A stretch of DNA of 57,560 nucleotides, taken from assembly GCA_964560145.1 (NCBI GenBank), contig CAZLKS010000001.1:1-57560 (forward strand). The letters run 5' to 3'. Source of the stretch: JAHFLF01 sp964560145. GTDB taxonomy: Bacteria > Patescibacteriota > Minisyncoccia > UBA6257 > 1-14-0-10-44-23. The position numbers and the translations under genes were made by a program. This document shows positions 39,920 to 48,529 of this stretch, one piece after another (the stretch's first letter is position 1; each line of letters starts with the position of its first letter). A model generated the notes under the pieces. The model did no database searches. It was not told the origin of the DNA and saw only the letters and a list, made by a program, of their open reading frames with translations.

Positions 39920-40138
39920 TAGGATAGGTTATAGTTTATCGTTGATTGTGAATAGTGTGCGAAAGCGTCCCGCTTTTTATCTGTCATCCTGCTTGCCCTG
40001 TTTATCCTGAGCTAGCCGAAGGAACGTAATCGGAAGGAACTTGTATCCCCCCCATCCCCGTTTCTAATCTATTATATCACGAATAAGCCTATCAAGAATT
40101 GATTTCTTTTCGAAAATACCCTAGAATCTAGGAACAAT
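39920..40138. other. non-coding region with dispersed repeat
   Basis: Between pilB and tRNA-Gln. 39921-39958 is a reverse copy of the repeat at the rplK 3' end. No gene or strong hairpin is seen. Confidence 0.5.
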
Positions 40139-40212
40139 TGGGGGATGGTGTAATGGTCGCACATCGCTCTCTGAAAGCGAAGATCGGGGTTCGATCCCCT
40201 GTCCCCCAACCA
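40139..40212 (+). tRNA. tRNA-Gln (anticodon CTG)
   Basis: Acceptor TGGGGGA pairs with TCCCCCA, followed by discriminator A and an encoded CCA. The anticodon stem TCGCT/AGCGA holds the loop CTCTGAA, giving anticodon CTG (reads CAG). The T-arm is CGGGG TTCGATC CCCTG. The D-arm is short. With GatB in the window, Gln-tRNA is probably made by the transamidation route. Confidence 0.9.
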
Positions 40213-40216
40213 ATAA

Positions 40217-40948
40217 CTAAATATCTAGCCCGCTTGTTCCTTGCCAATCATCAATTGCGGATTGATATCCATTGGCTTTTGCAAAATCCCGAATGCGAAT
40301 AAACATAGAACGTTGTGCCTCTATGTCATTTCGCAACACAGCGGCGAAAAAATCGCGTAACTCTTTTTCTGAAATCTTGAATTTTTTAAGATTATGCTTA
40401 TCAAGCTCCCAAAATAAATACTTGTTATACGGACGCAACCTGCCCTCAAACCCAAAAATGATGTCGAGCAAAGGAGAGACCGACTCGATGGCGTCAAGTT
40501 GTCCGGCGATATTATTACCATCCCTACTATTTTTCACCGCCCGGTAAAACGCATTTATGTATCGACCGAGTCGGTCAATCACGAAATCCTTAACGGCGAC
40601 CGCAGGAATGGTTCCCTTTTCGTCGATGAGCCTCTGTATTTCACCAGTCCGATCAATCTGAGCTCTAAGATATGCATAGTTATACCTATCCCAAGCCGTG
40701 GCACTTCCCCAAGCAGCATACTGCCGAAATTCTTCCAAAGTTTTAATACCAATGTCGAGCACGCCGGTTTCCCACTGCTTGTTATATTTTTCTGCCGCAT
40801 CTCGCTCAATAACAACCATCATAATATCGTAATCGGAATTTTGAGTAGAAAAACCTTTGCCCCTACCGGCACCTAAAATAAACCCGACAACGTTTTGATC
40901 GTTTTGGGCAGATAGCAATAATGCTTGATACTTTTCATCCTTAGTCAT
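40217..40948 (-). CDS. nucleotidyltransferase-domain protein
   Basis: A 243-residue protein. The N-terminal nucleotidyltransferase motif is GAGRGKGFSTQNSDYDIMMV (glycine-rich loop followed by DxD). The C-terminal two thirds are helical with aromatic residues (YNYAYLRAQID), similar to aminoglycoside adenylyltransferase or DUF4037-like proteins. The substrate is unknown. It lies directly downstream of tRNA-Gln on the opposite strand. Confidence 0.65.
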   Translation of the reverse strand: MTKDEKYQALLLSAQNDQNVVGFILGAGRGKGFSTQNSDYDIMMVVIERDAAEKYNKQWETGVLDIGIKTLEEFRQYAAWGSATAWDRYNYAYLRAQIDRTGEIQRLIDEKGTIPAVAVKDFVIDRLGRYINAFYRAVKNSRDGNNIAGQLDAIESVSPLLDIIFGFEGRLRPYNKYLFWELDKHNLKKFKISEKELRDFFAAVLRNDIEAQRSMFIRIRDFAKANGYQSAIDDWQGTSGLDI

Positions 40949-41112
40949 AGATTTAGAGTATCATAGAACATTGAAGAATATCACCCGTCACTCAAAAATG
41001 CTCCAACTTCATCTCGCAGCCATAGTACTTCGTCTAAGCTTCCCTCGGGGATACTCCTTTCGGCGATACTCAAGGCAAGCAGGGTAAACAATGCATTCGA
41101 GACTAAACGGGG

Positions 41113-41335
41113 TCAGCCACCCTTCTTTGGCCGCCAGGGATCACGAAGCGTTTGCTCTAGTCCATACCTCTTGATTATACTCCCGACCCAGCCAACGTCC
41201 CCGTAGGGCCTGCTCCTTATAATCAATCGTTCGATCGCCTCAATTTCACTCCCCGTCTGCGGCTCATTGAGCCAGGTCAAGAGAGCCAGCCCATGAAACG
41301 CGCAAGGGAGCCATCTTGCTTTGGTTGCACTACCA
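41113..41335 (-). pseudogene. remnant of a REP-associated (Y1-type) transposase
   Basis: The frame ending at 41113 encodes ARWLPCAFHGLALLTWLNEP, then QTGSEIEAIERLIIRSRPYG, DVGWVGSIIKRYGLEQTLRD and PWRPKKGG. This is the C-terminus of IS200/RAYT-type transposases (SVxRGRPYG...W...A..LGLESTLR.RGRPRK). The N-terminal catalytic HUH and Tyr region is missing, so it is a decayed fragment. Confidence 0.65.
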
Positions 41336-41363
41336 GAATCTGCTTTTCCATGATACTAAAAAA

Positions 41364-42383
41364 CTAAGCCGCTAATCCGAAAGCCTTAACTGCCATCCCT
41401 TTCAAATGGTCGAGTTGCTGTCGCTCTTTCTGGTCTCGCTCAAATTCATCTTTTGTAAAACGGAAATCCGCATCTATTTGAGCAACTCTCTTATCGATAG
41501 CTGGGTCTTTTTCATGCTTGGCTTGATATGCTCGGACCGCATACATCAAATTGTCTTCAACATTTTTTGCGATCTCTCTACGAAGCTCGATAGTTTTTAG
41601 CTGGCTCCAGAATAAATCACCTCGCTTGCTCTTGATTCCTTGCCGTTCGCCATACGGTGCCATATCTCTTGCGTCCATCATCATAGCCCTTGTTTTTATT
41701 CTAAAACCAGAAAGGTGAAGGCTGATTCTTTCAAAATCTTCAGGATTCTCAGAAAGTATTTCAGGATTTGGTAAATTTGGTTCTGCTGTATAACGCTCAA
41801 AATCAGCATCCTCCATTGCCATTTTGCGACCTTCCTCAGCGAGAGACTTCGCCCTATCGGTATTCGCTACTTTTTCTTTAAAGGCATCGTCAACAAACTT
41901 AATCATGCTCTCGGCGGAACGCTCGAATGACCCTTTTCCATTTTCATCCACATCTTCAGGCTTTCCAAAATTTCGTTGCAAAAAACTAATTATTTTGCCT
42001 TCGGCACGAGCACCTAACCCATAGGTTGAAGCAAACGCTACATTCAGAACCTTGCCAAACATTTTATACATCGCAGGCTCCTGTGCCGCCCTTTCTTTCA
42101 AATCTTGAATATCTGCATATACCGCATCATATGCTTTCGGAGTCCACTCAGACTGATTCCAAGTATTTATATCTGCTTCGCCGACACCGAGCTTTCCAGC
42201 ACGAAGTTTATTAAACTCATTCCAATCCTCATCGAAAGAAGAAGCCTGACTAGCCTCAGCAAATCTCGCCTTCATCATGTTTGCCTCATCCTGCGCCGCA
42301 TCAACATCAAGACGCCCTTCGTCCTCGTTTCGTTCGTATTCTGGCTTTGCTGGTTCAGACTTAAACGGATTTTCGAATTTCAT
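41364..42383 (-). CDS. hypothetical protein
   Basis: A 339-residue, highly charged, helical protein without signal peptide or membrane segments and without a family I can name. The N-terminus is acidic and low-complexity (FENPFKSEPAKPEYERNEDE); the C-terminus forms a probable coiled coil (RFTKDEFERDQKERQQLDHL). It is monocistronic and intact. Confidence 0.5.
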   Translation of the reverse strand: MKFENPFKSEPAKPEYERNEDEGRLDVDAAQDEANMMKARFAEASQASSFDEDWNEFNKLRAGKLGVGEADINTWNQSEWTPKAYDAVYADIQDLKERAAQEPAMYKMFGKVLNVAFASTYGLGARAEGKIISFLQRNFGKPEDVDENGKGSFERSAESMIKFVDDAFKEKVANTDRAKSLAEEGRKMAMEDADFERYTAEPNLPNPEILSENPEDFERISLHLSGFRIKTRAMMMDARDMAPYGERQGIKSKRGDLFWSQLKTIELRREIAKNVEDNLMYAVRAYQAKHEKDPAIDKRVAQIDADFRFTKDEFERDQKERQQLDHLKGMAVKAFGLAA

Positions 42384-42556
42384 GAATAAATGAGTTAATG
42401 CTCTTGCCTTAAATACTACTCCCCAACTTAGCTGTTAGCAAATCCTGCTATACTTGAAGCTAAAGGTTCGCAACCGAAGAGGTCAGCATCTATGGGACCC
42501 CTACCGGGGTACATCAGGCTATATTACTCAATCAAAGCAAGTCCGCTTGTTACTGC

Positions 42557-43300
42557 TTATTTGTCTTTCAACGCAATATCAGCCTTACGCTTAAATTCCT
42601 TGACGATATCGTGGCCGTTGATTTTATGCTTGAAAAGAAAGCATTTACTCCGATTCCCTTCTGGAACAACATAATCGATTAAGCTCTTGCCGAAACGTGT
42701 CCCGCAATGTACCTGATGCACAAATTCTTTTGCATATCTCTTATCATTAAAATCACAGTAGAATAAGATTTCATCCGTACCCAGCTGGAATGAATGTGTA
42801 TCGCCGTGGCCAAAGAAGTAGACTTCTTTAACATTCGGATTTGCCATGATAGTTTCTACGTCTTTTAAGGTAGCATCGGGATAAAAAGAAAATTTACGAT
42901 CCTGAGCTGCAAAAACCTTAATAAGAGCTCTAATCTCCTGCTTAAAAAAGATCGGCTTGGTCCATCCTTCCAGTGTGTACCAGGCGGAATGCCCTAAAAT
43001 TACCACCGCATCGGCTGGCACATTCACTTGGAACTTCTTTAGATACCTTCTAACTAAGAAATTTTGTATGGGCCAAAATATCAATAACAACGGTGATAAT
43101 AAGAATGCGATGAATTCTTGGAAAAAATAAATAAGACCAAAAATGAGAACGAATGCCAGATGCGTAAAGAACAACGGCCATATCTTGCCGGTCATCAATG
43201 CTGCGTAAACCAGCGCGCCTACATATGCTAAAAAAGCAACGAGCTTAAACTCTAACTTATTAGCAAATTTACCTAACTTACTCGCTGGAGAAAATGACAT
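42557..43300 (-). CDS. membrane-anchored protein with caspase-like His/Cys motif
   Basis: A 247-residue protein. Two or three N-terminal membrane segments (about 18-40, 45-75) are followed by a soluble domain. In it, VYFFGHGDTHSFQLG and VHQVHCGTRFGKSL place a His-Gly and a Cys-Gly in a layout reminiscent of clan CD cysteine peptidases (caspase/CHAT-like), each after a hydrophobic strand. The substrate and true class are uncertain; the match is by motif only. It stands alone between accessory genes just before the arginine operon. Confidence 0.4.
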   Translation of the reverse strand: MSFSPASKLGKFANKLEFKLVAFLAYVGALVYAALMTGKIWPLFFTHLAFVLIFGLIYFFQEFIAFLLSPLLLIFWPIQNFLVRRYLKKFQVNVPADAVVILGHSAWYTLEGWTKPIFFKQEIRALIKVFAAQDRKFSFYPDATLKDVETIMANPNVKEVYFFGHGDTHSFQLGTDEILFYCDFNDKRYAKEFVHQVHCGTRFGKSLIDYVVPEGNRSKCFLFKHKINGHDIVKEFKRKADIALKDK

Positions 43301-43336
43301 ATTGCCCCCAGATTCTAGGGTAAGAGGTAATAGAAA

Positions 43337-44629
43337 TCAATCTTTTGAGCGAAGACGCTCTGAGTATGAGTCAAGCGAAAGATTGCCTGGAGCTCCCAGA
43401 TGAGTCTTAGCTTTCAAATTTTTGATTGGATCCTGCACCTTCACCTCGTCTAGATGTTCACCAACTAACCGATAAGCATCTCGAAATGGCTTTCCGTCTT
43501 TGACTAGTTCATTCACTTTATCTGTTGAGAAAATCTCCGGCTTGAATGATTTACTAAGCCGAGACTCATTCGGGGTCAAATTTTCAAATACTAGTTTTGT
43601 GATTGCTAAACTATCCACAGTAATATCCAAGGATTCGATAGTCGGCTGCTTTGTGATCTTCAGGTCTTTGTTGTAGCCCGAGATCAGATTATGGCTTGCC
43701 ATCTGGATTTGCAGCCCATTGGAAATTACGACTGCGACATTCGCTCGCAACACTTCCATGATGTCGAGATTTTGCTTTTGAGGCATAATACTTGAACCGG
43801 TTGTCAACGACTTATCAATGGAAAAAAATCCAAATTCCTCAGTTGTGAACCAGATCAAGTCATTTGCTAACCGGCCAAGCGTAAGCATAACTTGCGTGAG
43901 CCCGTTGACTGCAAAACTTTCTATTTTCCCTCGGCTATTCTGACAATAGAGAGCGTTGACCTGGGTTCGCTTGAATCCCAGTTCCTTGGTCGTATATTCC
44001 CTATCAATCGGTAGACTCGTGCCAAATCCCGCAGCAGAACCAAGCGGATTTTGATCGTTAAGTTCCTGTGCTGCCTTGATCGTCTTAAGGTCATCAAGCA
44101 GTGATTCTACAAATGCCCCTGCCCACTGACCCACGCTTGAGAGCATTGCTTGCCGGGTATGCGTATATCCAGGCATCGGAATAAATTCGTACTTCTTTGC
44201 AAACGCCAAAATGGCTTCAGCAAGAGCTATAACATTTTTCTGTACGACAGTAAGTTTATCCTTAATAAGCAATCTCTGAGCGACAAGTACCTGATCATTT
44301 CGCGATCGGCCCATATGGATTTTCTTGCCGACTTCTCCAAGTTTTTCAACCAGATAATTTTCAATTGCGCTGTGACAGTCTTCATGCTCATCACCCAGCT
44401 TGAATGTACCTGCGGTATATTCATTCATGATTTGTGCCAGCGCTTCAACTAACGCTTTCGCTTCAGCAGACGTAATCAAGCCTACATGCGCAAGCATCTT
44501 AGCGTGAGCTTGAGAAGCCAGGCAATCATAGGGCAATAAGGCTTTATCGGCAGCCAAATGTTCGCTTATCATGTAAGCGCCAACTGCCGGATTAGAATCC
44601 GAATCTTTTTTGTGCCAGAGTTTTGACAT
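43337..44629 (-). CDS. argH: argininosuccinate lyase
   Basis: A 430-residue enzyme of the fumarase/aspartase superfamily, last step of arginine synthesis (argininosuccinate to arginine plus fumarate). Key segments are HMGRSRNDQVLVAQRL, PGYTHTRQAMLSSVGQWAGA, and the signature loop GSSIMPQKQNLDIMEVLRAN. The catalytic Ser lies in GSS. The usual PQKKNP is PQKQNL here, a departure at a conserved Lys and Pro. It is the last gene of the eight-gene operon, starting 11 nt after the deacylase stop. Confidence 0.93.
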   Translation of the reverse strand: MSKLWHKKDSDSNPAVGAYMISEHLAADKALLPYDCLASQAHAKMLAHVGLITSAEAKALVEALAQIMNEYTAGTFKLGDEHEDCHSAIENYLVEKLGEVGKKIHMGRSRNDQVLVAQRLLIKDKLTVVQKNVIALAEAILAFAKKYEFIPMPGYTHTRQAMLSSVGQWAGAFVESLLDDLKTIKAAQELNDQNPLGSAAGFGTSLPIDREYTTKELGFKRTQVNALYCQNSRGKIESFAVNGLTQVMLTLGRLANDLIWFTTEEFGFFSIDKSLTTGSSIMPQKQNLDIMEVLRANVAVVISNGLQIQMASHNLISGYNKDLKITKQPTIESLDITVDSLAITKLVFENLTPNESRLSKSFKPEIFSTDKVNELVKDGKPFRDAYRLVGEHLDEVKVQDPIKNLKAKTHLGAPGNLSLDSYSERLRSKD

Positions 44630-44640
44630 AGATGTAATGA

Positions 44641-45531
44641 TTATGTTTTTCGAGTTGCTAGATAACCAGCCGCTTTACCGACGATTATTTCTTTTTTGGG
44701 AAAAATAATGATTGAATCTTTCTTGGCTAAGTATTTTTTACCAACATCTTCAGCGATTATTTCGCCCATAGGGATTTGATCGAAGTTCGCGTATTCTCTA
44801 TTGAATCGGAATGAATTAGTCGTTGGAATAAGATGATCATAAATAAACCATTGGATCGCCTTATTTTTGGATTCATTTTCTTTCCCAGAAACTAATTGCT
44901 GACTCCCAATCTTACTCAAGAATCGCTTCACCACCTGAACAACTTCAGGCACGTTCGCCTGTTCCAAACGCCAACCGCTTTCATAGGTAAGTCCAATCCC
45001 TCCGAGAGCATCTACATAGGAATCAGCCGAACACATAAGCTCATTCGATCGCAATGGATAAGGTGAAACAATATGAGGTGTTCCCATTGTCTTTGCGAGC
45101 GATATATGGCGCCGAGTATTATCGCAAAATACAAATGGCACTGAAGGCTTAAGGGTTGAATGAATGTCCAAGAGATAATCAGCAGTCTTGAGAATCGGCG
45201 CGATTTGAAGGGCTCGCTGCTGCTCTATATTCCTGCTGAATGAAGAGAGCCGCCCTATCTCCTCGAGTCGCTCCCCAGAGAACAATCGATTAAGATCTTC
45301 TGCGATAAAACGTTTGTCAGCTTTGTAGGCATCGGGGTTGCCGAGTACCAAAGTAATGCTTCCTGCAATCGGCTGGCTCATAATTTCCCGTCGCAATTGT
45401 TTAAGGACGGCCGCTCCAACCCGCTCATTCCCATGGATGGAACCCATGATAACTACGCGCGGACCGGCTTTGCCGCCTTCAAAATGCGCCACCCCCTGAA
45501 TTCTGGCGAAATTATTCTTTTGCATATGCAT
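44641..45531 (-). CDS. succinylglutamate desuccinylase/aspartoacylase-like deacylase
   Basis: A 296-residue zinc-dependent enzyme of the AspA/AstE (M14-like) family. The zinc ligands are in GSIHGNERVG (His and Glu) and LLDIHST (His), and a substrate-binding Arg lies in AEDLNRLFSG. Family members remove N-acyl groups from acidic amino acids. Inside the arg operon, the most economical role is removal of the N-acyl group from acylcitrulline (or acylornithine), replacing ArgE/ArgJ. It overlaps argB by about 20 bp; a second ATG at 45525 is possible. Confidence 0.75.
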   Translation of the reverse strand: MHMQKNNFARIQGVAHFEGGKAGPRVVIMGSIHGNERVGAAVLKQLRREIMSQPIAGSITLVLGNPDAYKADKRFIAEDLNRLFSGERLEEIGRLSSFSRNIEQQRALQIAPILKTADYLLDIHSTLKPSVPFVFCDNTRRHISLAKTMGTPHIVSPYPLRSNELMCSADSYVDALGGIGLTYESGWRLEQANVPEVVQVVKRFLSKIGSQQLVSGKENESKNKAIQWFIYDHLIPTTNSFRFNREYANFDQIPMGEIIAEDVGKKYLAKKDSIIIFPKKEIIVGKAAGYLATRKT

Positions 45532-46363
45532 TTTTTTCTGAATCAGATACGACCATGGTACCGACGCCTTTTTTCGTAAGCACCTCGCCCATGAGACTGT
45601 GCGGGCTGAGTCCGTTAATGATATGGACCCTTCGTACGCCTCTTTTAATTGCTCTTAGACAATTTTCTACTTTAACTGCCATTCCATTGTTTATAGTGCC
45701 TGAATGGATAGCGTGCTTAGCCTCGCTCTCAGTAATAACCGACCAAACCTGATGTCCGTCTGAAATACCGTTTACATTCGTGAAGAGAATTAATTTTTCA
45801 GCGGCCAGAGCAATCGCCAATTCAGTGGCAATCGTATCAGCGTTGATATTAACAATCACGCCCTTATTCGTAACGGCAATCGGCGAAACAACTGGAATAC
45901 ACCCCTCGCGTATCAGCATCTTAAGAACCCGGGGATTCACGCCGGTAATATCGCCAACCAAACCGTAATCAATCTTTTTCTTACTCCTCAGCTTCACCTG
46001 TAGCAGATTGCCATCAAGGCCGCTCATTCTGATACCCATAACCCCGATCTTCTTCATGATACTGAGAATCTCCAAATTCAAGGTGCCACCATACAGCATT
46101 TTGATCATCTCTACGTCTGCCGCAGATGTAACACGCCGACCAGCCACTTTAATTGGTTGATATCCTAATTGCTTGGCCAATGCGTCTGCCTGAGATCCCC
46201 CGCCATGCACCAAAACAACATGAACACCAGCGTACTGGAGATCTCGAACGTCTTTAAGAATAGATTCTAAGGTACTTTTTGAAGCAATAACTTCTCCGCC
46301 TATTTTTAGGACGAAGATTTTACCTTTAAATTTTTGAAGATAGAATTTCTTTTGTTTGGTCAT
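45512..46363 (-). CDS. argB: N-acetylglutamate kinase (acylglutamate kinase)
   Basis: A 283-residue amino-acid kinase: second step of arginine synthesis, phosphorylating N-acylglutamate. ATP and substrate loops are visible: KGKIFVLKIGGEVI, HVVLVHGGGSQADALAKQLG, VAGRRVTSAADVEMIKMLY, and INADTIATELAIALAAEKLI. An extra N-terminal strand (MTKQKKFYLQKF) is present. The start overlaps the argD stop by ATGA. Confidence 0.93.
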   Translation of the reverse strand: MTKQKKFYLQKFKGKIFVLKIGGEVIASKSTLESILKDVRDLQYAGVHVVLVHGGGSQADALAKQLGYQPIKVAGRRVTSAADVEMIKMLYGGTLNLEILSIMKKIGVMGIRMSGLDGNLLQVKLRSKKKIDYGLVGDITGVNPRVLKMLIREGCIPVVSPIAVTNKGVIVNINADTIATELAIALAAEKLILFTNVNGISDGHQVWSVITESEAKHAIHSGTINNGMAVKVENCLRAIKRGVRRVHIINGLSPHSLMGEVLTKKGVGTMVVSDSEKNAYAKE

Positions 46364-47502
46364 AGTGGATGGGTAAGCTGTGCTTTAAGAATTCCAAGGC
46401 ACTCGTCGATTTCTGCCTCAGAAATAGTAATCGGCGGAAGCAAACGAAACACGGCCGGATCTCCTGAAGAACCGATAATCAATCCTGCTGCAAGGCACTT
46501 TTCTACTAATTTTTCTGGCGCAGTATGAAATTTGATTGCAAGTAGCAATCCCTCACCCCGAACTTCGCTCACACCAGGAAGCTTCATAAGGGCATCATTA
46601 AGACGTTTAGATTTCTTTTCAACCGTTCCTAAAACATCTTTTCCAAGAATTGTCCCTATAGTAGCTACGCCCGCAGCGCAGACTACCGGACCGCCGCCGA
46701 ATGTGGTCGCATGCTCTCCCTGCTTAATTGTTGTGCTAATCTTCTCACTAATGAGTACGGCTGAAATCGGCAAACCAGACGCAAGCCCCTTTGCAGTCGT
46801 GATAATGTCCGGCACAATGCCTAATTTTTTTGAAAACCAAAATTTACCGGTTCGTCCTAAGCCAGTTTGCACTTCATCGAAAATAAGTACGATCTTTTTC
46901 TGATGGCATAGGACGGCAAGCTCCTCATAGAATTTATGCGGTGCCATAGTCACTCCGCCAACGCTCTGAATCGGTTCACAGATAACCGCCGCAGTATCGT
47001 TAGTTATCAATCTCTCCACATCCGCTATATTACCGAGCTGCGCGAATGATGTATTCGCTAGTACGTTCGGCTCGAATTGATGATAGTGGCCGATACCGGT
47101 AACACCGAGCGGATAAATCCCTCTGCCATGGAAAGAATTTTTGAAGGAAATCACATGCTTCTTCCCGGTAAATCTCCGTGCGATCTTTAGTGCTGTTTCG
47201 TTAGCCTCAGATCCAGAATTGGCAAAATACACCTGATATGATTCGGGCTTGAGCGTCTGCGCAAGTAACTCGGCCAATCGCACGGCAGGATTTGTCTCGA
47301 AAATATTGGAATAAAACATCAGCGTTTTACTTTGCTCGGCAATGGCAGAAACGACGGCAGGCGGGCAGTGTCCGATAATGCACACTGCATGGCCGCCGTA
47401 AAAATCCAAATATTTTTTGCCTTCGCCGTCCCAGACATAGCTGCCTTCGCCCCGGACGATGGTCCCAGGATATTGCTTATAAGTTTTAAGAAGATGGTTC
47501 AT
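46360..47502 (-). CDS. argD: acetylornithine aminotransferase
   Basis: A 380-residue class III PLP aminotransferase: converts N-acylglutamate semialdehyde to N-acylornithine. Landmarks are YFANSGSEANETALKIAR, FHGRGIYPLGVTG, the PLP-contact Asp in LIFDEVQTGLGRTG, and the Schiff-base Lys in TTAKGLASGLP. It starts 10 nt after the argC stop and is coupled to argB. Confidence 0.94.
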   Translation of the reverse strand: MNHLLKTYKQYPGTIVRGEGSYVWDGEGKKYLDFYGGHAVCIIGHCPPAVVSAIAEQSKTLMFYSNIFETNPAVRLAELLAQTLKPESYQVYFANSGSEANETALKIARRFTGKKHVISFKNSFHGRGIYPLGVTGIGHYHQFEPNVLANTSFAQLGNIADVERLITNDTAAVICEPIQSVGGVTMAPHKFYEELAVLCHQKKIVLIFDEVQTGLGRTGKFWFSKKLGIVPDIITTAKGLASGLPISAVLISEKISTTIKQGEHATTFGGGPVVCAAGVATIGTILGKDVLGTVEKKSKRLNDALMKLPGVSEVRGEGLLLAIKFHTAPEKLVEKCLAAGLIIGSSGDPAVFRLLPPITISEAEIDECLGILKAQLTHPL

Positions 47503-47512
47503 GGTTATGGAG

Positions 47513-48529
47513 TTAAGGAAATGCTGGTCCCACGTTACTCAGTCCTAGTTCCTCAGGAAATTCAAACATCAGGTTGAAATTCTGCAGAGCTGTTCCAGCA
47601 GCACCTTTCACTAAGTTATCTATCACGGCTTGAATAACAACCTTGCCTTGAGAAGCGGTAACTGAAATATCACAATAATTTGACCCTACAACTTCAGCGA
47701 GCATCACCCGATTTTTGATCCTAATGAATGGGCAATTTTTATATGCCTTGGTAAACCGTTTCATTAAAATCGATTGGGTTAAGTTTTCTTTTGTCTGAAC
47801 TACTGCGCTCAGATGAATACCGCGCGTAAATGGACCACTCGTGGGTATGAAAGTCAGCGACTCTTCGGGCAAATGGAGTGTTGCCAAAATTTCCGGTAGA
47901 TGCTGGTGCGTATCGATCTTGTAGCTCTGCATGTTATGGTTGCGGACTGGATGATGGGTTTCGGCTTTGGGAGTTTTACCCGCACCGCTGGAACCGGTAA
48001 CTGCAAAAACTGCAGCAGAATCAATAAGGCCTTTGAGTGGGAATAACGCCAACTGCGTTGTAATCGCAAAGCAGCCAGGATTGGCAATATGGGAGGTTCC
48101 GACAATTGAATCCTTGAAAATTTCAGGCAGGCCGTAAACAAAATCTTTAAGGCCGGCCGTATACGAATGCTTTTGGCCGTAATATGTTTCGAATGCTGCC
48201 GGATCTTTCAATCTGAAATCCCCTGCCAGATCGATCAACTTTGTTTTAGCGCCGTAAAACTTCGGAATAAATTTCTGAGATACTCCATGCGGTAAGGCAA
48301 AAAATACACAGTCGCTGTGCGCGATGATCTGCTCAGAGTGGAATGGAATAAGCGGCTCATCAATGATTCCTTTAAGGTGTGGCCAAACATCCGATAGCGC
48401 CTGCCCTGCATTGTTTTCTGAAACCAAGTGGCAAATATTTATGAACGGATGCAGCTTAATAAGTCTGAGCAATTCAAGCCCCGTATAGCCGGTAACACCG
48501 ACGATGGAAACATTTATTTTTTTAGGCAT
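47513..48529 (-). CDS. argC: N-acetyl-gamma-glutamyl-phosphate reductase
   Basis: A 338-residue NADPH-dependent reductase, third step of the pathway. The N-terminal Rossmann motif is VSIVGVTGYTGLELLRLI, and the active-site Cys is in SHIANPGCFAITT with SGAGKTPK following and the catalytic-region HHPVRNHN. Length is normal. It overlaps the end of the upstream P-loop gene by 16 bp. Confidence 0.94.
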   Translation of the reverse strand: MPKKINVSIVGVTGYTGLELLRLIKLHPFINICHLVSENNAGQALSDVWPHLKGIIDEPLIPFHSEQIIAHSDCVFFALPHGVSQKFIPKFYGAKTKLIDLAGDFRLKDPAAFETYYGQKHSYTAGLKDFVYGLPEIFKDSIVGTSHIANPGCFAITTQLALFPLKGLIDSAAVFAVTGSSGAGKTPKAETHHPVRNHNMQSYKIDTHQHLPEILATLHLPEESLTFIPTSGPFTRGIHLSAVVQTKENLTQSILMKRFTKAYKNCPFIRIKNRVMLAEVVGSNYCDISVTASQGKVVIQAVIDNLVKGAAGTALQNFNLMFEFPEELGLSNVGPAFP

